From positions 1 through 64,000 of the forward strand of contig NZ_JXXK01000002.1 of assembly GCF_000949455.1 (NCBI RefSeq): a stretch of DNA of 64,000 bases, given 5' to 3'. Positions 32,845 through 40,170 of the stretch are shown in pieces. Origin of the DNA: Ruthenibacterium lactatiformans (GTDB lineage: Bacteria > Bacillota > Clostridia > Oscillospirales > Ruminococcaceae). The position numbers and the translations under genes were made by a program. A model generated the notes under the pieces. The model was not told the DNA's origin. It saw nothing but the letters and a program-made list of their open reading frames with translations, and did no database searches. Each line of letters opens with the position of its first letter. Positions within the stretch are counted from its first letter, which is position 1.

Positions 32845-33968
32845 CCGTTCACCCCCGCCAGCAGCTCCGCGGCACCCGCCGCACAGGTCTTGATTTCCTT
32901 TAAGCCCACACGCCCCAAAAGCTCCAAATAAGGACTTTCGATGCCACAGCCACAGGAGGCGCCGTCATGCAGCACCCCCAAATCGTCTGTAAGCACGCTT
33001 ACGACCGGTGTTGCGCCTACCATCGGCGTAATCAAATTCACCAGGCCCGGCTTCCCGTGCGGCAGGGGCGCAAGCGTACGCACATCCCGGATTATCACAC
33101 GGCTGTATACAGGCACATGGAAATGCTGGTTGGGACAGGCGCAGTACAGGATCGGATGCTCCACAGCCCCAAAAAACTCAACGATATTCTCTTGTCCCAC
33201 GCCCAATACTTTTTCCGCCAACGCATAAAGCGTGCGCTTGTCTACCTGCTGCCGGTAAAACTGTTTCCATCCCCCGCCCAGCATGATCTTGGACCCACGG
33301 TGCAGCCGCAGCCGCATTCCCTGTTCCTCCATTTTCTGCAGCATAAAATAAGTGTAGGACGGAAACCCCATAAACCGCAGCGGGAACGCAGAATCCGCAT
33401 GCCGCCGCACCGCAGCAACAACGCCATCCAGATCCGGCTCATACCCCTGCGGGCCATAGCGCAGTGCGTAGGTACGGCTTAGCGCCGGCGTGAAAAGCGT
33501 TGCTCCGAATGCAGTTTTTGTGACGGCCGTCTGGTTGCCCCGGTGCGGCTTGTATCCCAGCAGAATATAATGTGCGGGCCGCACAGAAAACAGGCTGTGC
33601 CGCTGCGCGATGCGCACCACCATCTCCAGCCCGCACAACAGCCCTCCCGCGTCAAAGCCGATCCGGCTCATCTGTCCTTTTGTGCCGGATGACGTTGCCC
33701 GGACCAGCTGGCGCCCACGCGGCATGGAATAAATCTCACGTCCTTTAAAAAAGGCGGTGGGCAAGGCGGGCAGACGGGCCAGATCCGTTTCACAACGCAG
33801 CGTTTCAGGTGAGAAATGAAAATGCTCAAGAATCGCACGGTATTCTCCGCAATGCGCGTAATGGTACGCACAATTTTCCCGGACAGCCTGTAAAAACAGA
33901 TCCTGCGAAGCTTCTATGTCGTAAGGGTCGCGCAAGCGGAAAAGCTTCCTCCTGTATCTCAAATCCAT
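32841..33968 (-). CDS. luxE: LuxE-like acyl-protein synthetase
   Basis: A protein of about 375 residues from the LuxE family (adenylate-forming superfamily related to phenylacetate-CoA ligases). It activates a carboxylic acid with ATP and transfers the acyl group to a cysteine before reduction by LuxC. The adenylate motif is VRATSSGTKGQMSRI (residues 89-103); late segments such as LVNLITPMVGATPVVSVLTDD and a Cys-rich SCGCGIESPY follow the family pattern. AAGGAGG lies very close to the ATG at 33966-33968; TTG two codons later has ideal spacing and may be the true start. It overlaps luxC by four bases. The acid substrate is unknown. Confidence 0.84.
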   Translation of the reverse strand: MDLRYRRKLFRLRDPYDIEASQDLFLQAVRENCAYHYAHCGEYRAILEHFHFSPETLRCETDLARLPALPTAFFKGREIYSMPRGRQLVRATSSGTKGQMSRIGFDAGGLLCGLEMVVRIAQRHSLFSVRPAHYILLGYKPHRGNQTAVTKTAFGATLFTPALSRTYALRYGPQGYEPDLDGVVAAVRRHADSAFPLRFMGFPSYTYFMLQKMEEQGMRLRLHRGSKIMLGGGWKQFYRQQVDKRTLYALAEKVLGVGQENIVEFFGAVEHPILYCACPNQHFHVPVYSRVIIRDVRTLAPLPHGKPGLVNLITPMVGATPVVSVLTDDLGVLHDGASCGCGIESPYLELLGRVGLKEIKTCAAGAAELLAGVNG

Positions 33969-34060
33969 TCCTCCTTCAATCTGCAGCGCAGCTCTACGCT
34001 GTTTTTTCTGAACACATTGTAACACGGCGAACACGGAAACGCCAGAAAAGCCCCTCCCTC

Positions 34061-34089
34061 TTGACATGCCTTTTTCTCCAGGTTATAAT
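34061..34089 (+). promoter_or_regulatory. Consensus promoter of the fluoride riboswitch transcript
   Basis: TTGACA (34061-34066), 17-base spacer, TATAAT (34084-34089): a perfect sigma-A promoter. Transcription would begin just before the aptamer. Confidence 0.92.
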
Positions 34090-34094
34090 CCATT

Positions 34095-34158
34095 ACAGGG
34101 AATGAAGTTCTCCCCTGGATTTTATCCAAAACCGCTTTTCAAGCTGATGACTTCTGCG
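34095..34158 (+). ncRNA. Fluoride (crcB) riboswitch aptamer
   Basis: The RNA starts with helix CAGGG/CCCTG around GAATGAAGTTCTC (34096-34117), followed by a small hairpin (GGATTTTATCC), AAAACCGC and then AAGCTGATGACTTCTGC. The order GGG-AUGA-AGUUCUCCC, AACCGC, GCUGAUGACUUCU is that of the crcB class. The required pseudoknot is GAAGT (34104-34108) with ACTTC (34150-34154). Its 3' strand is also the left arm of the terminator, so bound fluoride should allow read-through. Confidence 0.88.
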
Positions 34159-34192
34159 ATTTTATTTACGTCGCAGAAGCATCGGCTTTTTT
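34151..34192 (+). terminator. Riboswitch-controlled terminator
   Basis: CTTCTGCGA (34151-34159) pairs with TCGCAGAAG (34171-34179), followed by CATCGGCTTTTTTG. The left arm overlaps the aptamer pseudoknot strand. Confidence 0.85.
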
Positions 34193-34216
34193 GTTTCTGC
34201 GAAAAGGAGGAACACT

Positions 34217-35395
34217 ATGTTATTCAGTCTGGCCGTGATCTTTCTGTGCGGCATGCTGCTGGGCGGGCTCTGTAAAAAGCTGAAACTGCCGCCGCTGCTG
34301 GGCATGCTGCTCACCGGAATCCTGCTCGGTCCTCATGCGCTGGATGTGCTGGATGGCAGCATCCTTGCCATCTCGGCCGATCTTCGCCGCATTGCGCTCA
34401 TCATCATCCTAACGCGCGCGGGCCTGAACCTGGAGCTTGCCGACCTGAAGCGGGCCGGACGGCCCGCCGTGCTGCTCTGCTTCGTGCCTGCCTGCTTCGA
34501 GATCGCCGGAATGGTGCTGCTTGCGCCGCGCCTGCTGGGCATCTCTGTGTTGGACGCAGCCATCATGGGCAGCGTCGTGGCGGCGGTGTCGCCCGCTGTG
34601 ATCGTTCCCAAAATGCTGCGTCTAATGGAGGAAGGGAGAGGTACGCGCGCCGGCATCCCACAAATGATCATGGCCGGCGCCTCGGTGGACGATGTGTTCG
34701 TTATCGTTCTTTTTACGGCCTTCACCGGGCTTGCGGACGGCGGCGGTATCTCGGCGGGCACGCTTGCGCGGATCCCGTTCTCCATTGTGCTGGGCATTCT
34801 GGCGGGTGCGGCATGCGGTTCCCTGCTGGCGGCCGTGTTCCGCCGCCTTCGTCTGCGGGACAGCGCAAAGGTGCTGATCCTGCTGAGCATTTCGTTCCTG
34901 CTCGTCACGCTGGAGGATAGCCTCAGCGGCCGGATGGGCTTTTCCGGTCTCATCGCGGTGGTGGCAGCCGGTGTGGCGCTTCAGCGGAAGCGGGGTGAGG
35001 TCGCCGCGCGGCTCTCGGCCAAATATGCAAAGCTTTGGGTAGCCGCCGAGCTGCTGCTGTTTGTTCTGGTGGGCGCCACAGTGGACCTGCGCTATGCCGC
35101 GGGCGCCGGCACAAAGGCGGTGCTGCTCATCTTTCTGGTACTTCTCTTCCGAATGCTGGGCGTATGGGTGTGCCTGCTGCGCACCCGCCTTTCCCTCAGA
35201 GAGCGCGCATTCTGTATGTTGGCCTACTGTCCCAAGGCGACCGTACAGGCCGCAATCGGCTCCATCCCGCTGGGCATGGGCCTTGCCTGCGGTGATATCG
35301 TGCTGACAGTGGCCGTATTGTCCATCCTAATCACCGCGCCGCTGGGCGCGTTTGCCATCGACTGTACCTATCAAAGGCTGCTGAAAAAAAACTGA
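34217..35395 (+). CDS. Cation:proton antiporter under fluoride riboswitch control
   Basis: A 392-residue membrane protein of the Na+/H+ exchanger (CPA) family with about twelve helices. Typical pieces are LPPLLGMLLTGILLGPHAL (TM1-2), VVAAVSPAVIVPKMLRL and the ion-site GASVDDVFVIVLF with paired Asp residues. AAAAGGAGG lies ahead of the ATG. The fluoride riboswitch upstream is direct evidence on its job: such switches usually govern CrcB/Fluc or CLC-F exporters, and antiporters of this type are known minor members of the fluoride regulon. It might restore pH or ion balance during fluoride entry as HF, or move the ion itself; neither is shown by sequence. Confidence 0.9.
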   Translation: MLFSLAVIFLCGMLLGGLCKKLKLPPLLGMLLTGILLGPHALDVLDGSILAISADLRRIALIIILTRAGLNLELADLKRAGRPAVLLCFVPACFEIAGMVLLAPRLLGISVLDAAIMGSVVAAVSPAVIVPKMLRLMEEGRGTRAGIPQMIMAGASVDDVFVIVLFTAFTGLADGGGISAGTLARIPFSIVLGILAGAACGSLLAAVFRRLRLRDSAKVLILLSISFLLVTLEDSLSGRMGFSGLIAVVAAGVALQRKRGEVAARLSAKYAKLWVAAELLLFVLVGATVDLRYAAGAGTKAVLLIFLVLLFRMLGVWVCLLRTRLSLRERAFCMLAYCPKATVQAAIGSIPLGMGLACGDIVLTVAVLSILITAPLGAFAIDCTYQRLLKKN

Positions 35396-35405
35396 CTCTG
35401 CCGGA

Positions 35406-35440
35406 CGGCGCGTTTCCTTCAGAGCGCGCTGTTCTTTTTT
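35406..35440 (+). terminator. Intrinsic terminator after the antiporter gene
   Basis: CGGCGCG (35406-35412) pairs with CGCGCTG (35425-35431), one G-U pair, then TTCTTTTTT. Confidence 0.72.
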
Positions 35441-35472
35441 GTTTTATTTTAGTAAAAAATCAGTAAAAATAG

Positions 35473-35500
35473 TTGACTTTGGCATCGTGCCCGGTATACT
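35473..35500 (+). promoter_or_regulatory. Promoter of the lacI-type gene
   Basis: TTGACT (35473-35478), 16-base spacer, TATACT (35495-35500). AGTAAAAA occurs twice just upstream (about 35451-35470). Confidence 0.75.
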
Positions 35501-35531
35501 TAAATTGTAAAACCAGAGGAGGGAACTGCAC

Positions 35532-36509
35532 ATGGCCACCATCAAAGACGTTGCACAGAGCGCACAGGTCTCTGCCACAACGGTATCACGGGTGCTGAAC
35601 AGGGATGACAACATGTCCGTCACGCCTGAGGTGCGCATGCGCATCTTCCAGGCCGCCCATGCGCTGGGCTATGTTTCTCCCCGTCAGCGCAGGGCTGCGG
35701 CGGAAAAGACAAAGCTCATCATCGGCGTAGCTGATTGGCGCATCATCCGGCCGGACAGGCCCAACATCCGCCTTTCTTCTCTGTCGTGCCTGGTGCAGAT
35801 GATGACGGATCAGTACGACGTTTCCTTTATCCGACTGATGTTCGGCCAACCTCAGCCCGTGGACGGCGTGATCGCTTTTGGCGCATTCACCGCGCCGGAG
35901 ATGGATTTTCTCCGTTCTCTGTCTTTCGCCATCGTGTTCGTCAATTCCGACCAGCACAATTACGAGTTCGACCAGATCCAGGTGGATTTCGACCAGGGCC
36001 TGAAGCAGATGGCAGCTTACCTGCTGGACAAAAAGCAATACCGCGGCATCGGTTATATCGGGGGCGTGTACGAGCACGGCGGCGTGCGCATCGGCGGCCG
36101 CCGCCTGTCCGGTTTGCGCCGTATTTTAGAGGAACGTGGCCTGTATGATCCCACTGTGTTCCATGTGGGAGACATCAGCCGTGAAAGCGGCTATACTCTT
36201 GCCCGGCAGGCCGCACGCGAGGGCAGGCTGGCCGAGGCCATGCTGCTGGGCAGTGACGAGGTGGCCGAAGGCGCGCTGGAGGCTTTCCGTGAACTGGGCC
36301 TGCGCGTGCCCAAGGATGTTGCCGTCATCATTTATCAGGATATCCAGACGCTGGAAAGCAAATGGCCCACCGGTACCTGCATCGAAATGTTTCCGGACTA
36401 TATCTGGGAAAACGCGCTGGAGATCCTATTCGGGCGCATCAGCCAGAAGCGGACGCAGGCGGTCACGGTTGTTGTCCCCACGCACATCCGCATCGGCGAT
36501 ACGGCATGA
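35532..36509 (+). CDS. LacI-family transcriptional regulator
   Basis: A 325-residue LacI/GalR protein. The N-terminal DNA-binding domain is intact (MATIKDVAQSAQVSATTVSR, hinge near ALGYVSPRQRR at 44-55), followed by a periplasmic-binding-protein-like effector domain (60-325) with GIGYIGGVYEHGG and MLLGSDEVAEGALEAFRELG. GAGGAGGG precedes the ATG. It heads a block for organophosphate uptake and hydrolysis, so the effector could be a sugar phosphate, nucleoside or polyol released by the enzymes coded downstream. A Pho-type control is the norm for phn genes, which makes a LacI regulator here unusual. Confidence 0.93.
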   Translation: MATIKDVAQSAQVSATTVSRVLNRDDNMSVTPEVRMRIFQAAHALGYVSPRQRRAAAEKTKLIIGVADWRIIRPDRPNIRLSSLSCLVQMMTDQYDVSFIRLMFGQPQPVDGVIAFGAFTAPEMDFLRSLSFAIVFVNSDQHNYEFDQIQVDFDQGLKQMAAYLLDKKQYRGIGYIGGVYEHGGVRIGGRRLSGLRRILEERGLYDPTVFHVGDISRESGYTLARQAAREGRLAEAMLLGSDEVAEGALEAFRELGLRVPKDVAVIIYQDIQTLESKWPTGTCIEMFPDYIWENALEILFGRISQKRTQAVTVVVPTHIRIGDTA

Positions 36510-36521
36510 GCGCTTTTCCGG

Positions 36522-36550
36522 TTGCAAGGGCGCGTCGTCCCTTACAATAT
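36522..36550 (+). promoter_or_regulatory. Possible promoter of the phnD-like gene
   Basis: TTGCAA (36522-36527) with CAATAT (36545-36550) at 17 bases, or TACAAT (36543-36548) at 15. GGGCG-C-GTCCC lies between them and may be part of an operator. Confidence 0.4.
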
Positions 36551-36586
36551 ATCTGCCACAAACAAGAAAACACAGGAGGACCTAAC

Positions 36587-37684
36587 ATGAAAAAATCTGT
36601 TTCCCTGCTCCTTGCAGGCGCGATGTGCGCTGGCTTGCTGGCCGGCTGCAGTTCGTCCAGCACATCCGGCGGCACCTCTGCGGTCGCTTCCGGCAGCACT
36701 GCTCCTTCGTCCGTTGTCTCCGGTGAAGCGGGCAGCAAATCCATCGAAAAGCTCAGCATCGCCTTTGTTCCCTCCCGCGAACCGGAGGAGATCATCACCG
36801 CCACCGAGCCTCTGAAAGAAATGCTCACTGCCGAGCTTGCCGGCCTGGGCTATGACGTGGGCGAGGTGGAGATCACTGTGGGCACCAGCTATGAGGCTGT
36901 GGGTGAGGCCCTTTCCGCCGGCACTGCCGACGTTGGCCTGATTCCGGGCGGCACCTATGTATTGTACGACGATGGATGCGACGTACTGCTGACAGCCACC
37001 CGCGACGGCCTGTCCATTGATTCCGACAGCGCCAAGGACTGGAATGACAACGCCCCCACCGAGGCTACCACGAACCAGGTCACCAGCTACCGCGCTCTGA
37101 TGATCGCCGGCCCGTCCGAAAAGGGACAGGCGCTTGCCGCCAAGGTCAACGCCGGCGAGGATCTCACCTGGGAGGATGTGAGCGGCGTAAACTGGAGCGT
37201 TATGGGTTCCTCTTCCCCCGCGGGCTACATCTATCCCTCCCTTTGGCTGCAGGAGCAGTTCGACAAAAATATCACCGAGCTGCCCCACGCCGTACAGTCC
37301 GATTCTTACGGCAGCGCCTTCGCCCGCCTGGCATCCGGCCAGATCGACGTGCTGTGCACCTACGCTGACGCCCGCCGCGACTATGCCGACAAATGGACCA
37401 GCGAGTATGCGATGACGAACAGTATCTGGGAGGATACTGCCGTAATCGGCGTGACCCCCGCCATTTACAACGACACCATCAGTGTCAGCAAATCATCCCC
37501 CATCATGGACGATGATTTTAAAGCCGCTCTCTCCCAGGCGTTCATCAACATCGGCAACACCGAGGAGGGCAAGGCTGTCATTTCCATTTACAGCCACCAG
37601 GGTTATCAGCCCGCGCAGGCCTCTGACTATGATTCCGAGCGCGCCGCCCAGAAAATGATCCAGGAGCTGAACAGCGCCGCCTGA
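36587..37684 (+). CDS. PhnD-family substrate-binding lipoprotein
   Basis: A 365-residue lipoprotein: signal peptide MKKSVSLLLAGAMCAGLLAGC with lipobox LAGC at 19-22, a Ser/Thr-rich linker, then a PhnD-type binding domain (SIAFVPSREPEEIITATEPL near residue 60, TADVGLIPGGTYVLYDD near 120). The family binds phosphonates, phosphite or phosphate esters for an ABC importer. AGGAGG lies upstream of the ATG. A strong terminator follows the gene, so it is probably made in excess over the membrane parts. The block's phosphatases argue for a phosphate ester rather than a C-P compound; no C-P lyase genes are present. Confidence 0.9.
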   Translation: MKKSVSLLLAGAMCAGLLAGCSSSSTSGGTSAVASGSTAPSSVVSGEAGSKSIEKLSIAFVPSREPEEIITATEPLKEMLTAELAGLGYDVGEVEITVGTSYEAVGEALSAGTADVGLIPGGTYVLYDDGCDVLLTATRDGLSIDSDSAKDWNDNAPTEATTNQVTSYRALMIAGPSEKGQALAAKVNAGEDLTWEDVSGVNWSVMGSSSPAGYIYPSLWLQEQFDKNITELPHAVQSDSYGSAFARLASGQIDVLCTYADARRDYADKWTSEYAMTNSIWEDTAVIGVTPAIYNDTISVSKSSPIMDDDFKAALSQAFINIGNTEEGKAVISIYSHQGYQPAQASDYDSERAAQKMIQELNSAA

Positions 37685-37718
37685 TTTCCCCGAAACAGAC
37701 GGACAACGTGTAATGCAG

Positions 37719-37754
37719 AAAAGGAGGGAGAGCTGTGCGCTCCCTCCTTTTTTT
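37719..37754 (+). terminator. Intrinsic terminator inside the phn-like operon
   Basis: AAAAGGAGGGAG (37719-37730) pairs perfectly with CTCCCTCCTTTT (37740-37751) and continues into T residues. It lies between the binding-protein and ATPase genes and should be partly read through. Confidence 0.93.
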
Positions 37755-37774
37755 GAGAGTGTGAGGTTTATAAG

Positions 37775-38527
37775 ATGATTGAATTCAAACATGTAAACAA
37801 AAAATACCCCAACGGCTTCGAGGCGCTGAAGGACATTGACCTGACCATTGGACAAGGCGAGTTCGTGGCCATCATCGGCCTTTCCGGCGCTGGCAAATCC
37901 ACGCTGATCCGCACCATCAACCGCATGCATGACATCACGAACGGCACACTGACGGTGGACGGCACCGATGTGATGCAGCTGCACGGCAAAAGCCTGCGCG
38001 CGTTCCGCCGCCGCATTGGCATGATCTTTCAATCCTTCAATCTGGTCACACGCACCACAGTCATCAAAAATGTACTCACCGCCTTTGTGCCGGAGCTTCC
38101 CTGGTGGCGTGCAGCTCTCGGCATCTTTACCAAAGCGGAAAAGACAGCCGCGCTGGAAGCGCTGGACAAGGTCGGCATTCTGGACAAGGCCTTTGTCCGT
38201 GCAGACCAGCTCTCCGGCGGCCAGCAGCAGCGTGTCGCGCTGGCCCGCACACTGGCGCAGAATCCACAGATCATCCTGGCCGACGAGCCTGTGGCTTCGC
38301 TGGACCCCGTCACCGCCAAACAGGTGATGGATGATTTCCAACGCATCAACCGGGACATGAGGATCACCATTCTCATCAACATCCACCATGTGGACCTGGC
38401 GCTGCAGTATGCTACCCGCGTCATTGGCATTCGCGCAGGGCGCGTGGTATATGACGGCCCGGCCGGTGAGGTGGACGGCGCCGTCCTGGACGCCATTTAT
38501 CAGGATCGGAAGGAGGCCACGGCATGA
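37775..38527 (+). CDS. phnC: PhnC-type ABC transporter ATP-binding protein
   Basis: A 250-residue importer ATPase: Walker A IIGLSGAGKSTLI, Q-loop GMIFQSFNLVTRTTV, signature LSGGQQQRVALAR, Walker B ILADEPVASLD and switch His in NIHHVDLALQYA. The stretch NLVTRTTVIKNVLTAFV and the paired HH before VDLA are typical of PhnC. It energises import through the two PhnE-type permeases downstream. GTGAGG lies before the ATG. Its last four bases overlap the first permease gene. Confidence 0.94.
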   Translation: MIEFKHVNKKYPNGFEALKDIDLTIGQGEFVAIIGLSGAGKSTLIRTINRMHDITNGTLTVDGTDVMQLHGKSLRAFRRRIGMIFQSFNLVTRTTVIKNVLTAFVPELPWWRAALGIFTKAEKTAALEALDKVGILDKAFVRADQLSGGQQQRVALARTLAQNPQIILADEPVASLDPVTAKQVMDDFQRINRDMRITILINIHHVDLALQYATRVIGIRAGRVVYDGPAGEVDGAVLDAIYQDRKEATA

Positions 38528-39345
38528 ACCTTTACGACAAGGTGTTCCCGCCCAAAGTCATTGTACTGCCCAACGGAAAAAACGTGACGAAGCCCCGCTC
38601 CCGCGCCCCACTGGCCGCCGCTGTGCTTTTGGCGCTCACGGTGCTCTCTGTTAAGGTGACAGGCTTTGACATGTCTCTGCTGGCCCGGCGCATCAAGGAA
38701 TTCTTCGTCATTCTGGGACAGATGATACCGCCGCAATGGAGTTATATGCCTCAGATCTGGCAGCCGCTGTTCGACACCATCAAGATGTCTCTGCTTGGCT
38801 CTGTTATCGGCTCGCTGCTGGTGGTTCCGTTCGCCATGCTGGCTTCCTCCAATATTATCCACAACCGTGCGGTCGTCAGCGTCATGCGTTTGATCCTCAG
38901 TATCATCCGCACCCTGCCCACGCTCGTTACGGCGCTTATTGCCACCTATGTGTTCGGCCTGGGCACGCTGGCCGGCACCACAGCCATTGCCGTGTTTACC
39001 TTCGCCTACATCGGCAAGATCTTGTATGAGGAGATCGAGACCGTAGACATGGGCGCGTTTGAAGCCATGGAGGCCATGGGTTCTACCAAAGTGCGCGCAT
39101 TCATCAGTTCTATCGTGCCGCAGGTGCTTCCCTCCTACCTTTCCAACTGCCTGTTCTGCTTTGAGGGCAATGTGCGCTACGCCTCCATCCTGGGCTATGT
39201 GGGGGCGGGCGGCCTTGGACTGATTTTGAATGAAAAGATCGGCTGGCGCGAATATTCCAGTGTGGGTATGATCCTGCTGGCGCTGTTCGTGACAGTATTC
39301 ATCATCGAAAGCATCAGCCGCGCCGCGCGCAAACGGCTGGTTTAA
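38524..39345 (+). CDS. phnE: PhnE-type ABC permease 1
   Basis: A 273-residue permease with a cytoplasmic N-terminal stretch and about six TM helices. The coupling motif EAMEAMGSTKVRAFISSIVPQ (around 180-200; EAA-type loop) and GYVGAGGLGLILNEKI match the PhnE family. It overlaps phnC by four bases and is followed 13 bases later by a second permease, so the membrane channel is likely a heterodimer. Confidence 0.93.
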   Translation: MNLYDKVFPPKVIVLPNGKNVTKPRSRAPLAAAVLLALTVLSVKVTGFDMSLLARRIKEFFVILGQMIPPQWSYMPQIWQPLFDTIKMSLLGSVIGSLLVVPFAMLASSNIIHNRAVVSVMRLILSIIRTLPTLVTALIATYVFGLGTLAGTTAIAVFTFAYIGKILYEEIETVDMGAFEAMEAMGSTKVRAFISSIVPQVLPSYLSNCLFCFEGNVRYASILGYVGAGGLGLILNEKIGWREYSSVGMILLALFVTVFIIESISRAARKRLV

Positions 39346-39358
39346 GGAGGCGCAGGAC

Positions 39359-40168
39359 ATGAACGAACGCATTGAAAAGGCCTATGCCCAGCGCCCGAAG
39401 CGCTGGGTCTTTGAGCTTTCCGTCGCGGTTATCGTTACGGCTCTGATTGTGTGGAGCGCAACAGCTGTGGAAACCAGCGGTACAACGCAGAACGGCGGCA
39501 AAATCGCTCTGAACATCCTTTCCGGCATCTTTCATCCGGACACGGGCCTGCTGTTCAATCTGACGGTGCAGGGTGTTCCCTATCTGCTTCTTGAGACCGT
39601 ATGCATTGCATTTCTCGGCACTGTTGTGGGCGCCGTCATCTCCATTCCGCTGGCGTTTCTCTCCGCGTCCAACCTGACGCCGAAGCCCATTGCTTTTATC
39701 GGCCGCATCATCATTATGGCCGTGCGCACGGTGCCCGCGTTCATCTATGGGCTGATGTTCATCCGTGTCACGGGACCGGGCGCTTTCGCGGGCCTGCTGA
39801 CGATGTCGCTGTGCTCTGTGGGCATGGTGAGCAAAATGTATATTGAAGCCATAGAAGACCTGGATGTACGCGTGCTGGAATCTCTGGACGCCGCCGGATG
39901 CACCACTTGGCAGAAGATCCGCTATGGCATCCTGCCTCAGTTGATGCCCAACTTCGCTTCCACCGCCATCTACCGTTTTGACATCAACCTGCGCGACGCT
40001 ACTGTTCTGGGCCTTGTGGGAGCTGGCGGCATCGGCGCGCCGCTTATCTTTGCAATGAACAGCTACCGTTGGAGCGAAGCCGGCGCCATTCTTGCTGGGC
40101 TGATCGTTTTGGTGCTGGCCGTGGAGTGGCTCTCAACAAAAATCCGCATAAAATTGGCGAGAGGCTGA
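39359..40168 (+). CDS. phnE: PhnE-type ABC permease 2
   Basis: A 269-residue PhnE-family permease with about six TM helices. The EAA-type loop is ESLDAAGCTTWQKIRYGILPQ and the following LGLVGAGGIGAPLIFAMN is typical of the family. GGAGG lies upstream of the ATG. Two different PhnE proteins in tandem are common in Firmicutes phn importers. Its stop is two bases before the phosphoesterase gene. Confidence 0.93.
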   Translation: MNERIEKAYAQRPKRWVFELSVAVIVTALIVWSATAVETSGTTQNGGKIALNILSGIFHPDTGLLFNLTVQGVPYLLLETVCIAFLGTVVGAVISIPLAFLSASNLTPKPIAFIGRIIIMAVRTVPAFIYGLMFIRVTGPGAFAGLLTMSLCSVGMVSKMYIEAIEDLDVRVLESLDAAGCTTWQKIRYGILPQLMPNFASTAIYRFDINLRDATVLGLVGAGGIGAPLIFAMNSYRWSEAGAILAGLIVLVLAVEWLSTKIRIKLARG

Positions 40169-40170
40169 AC

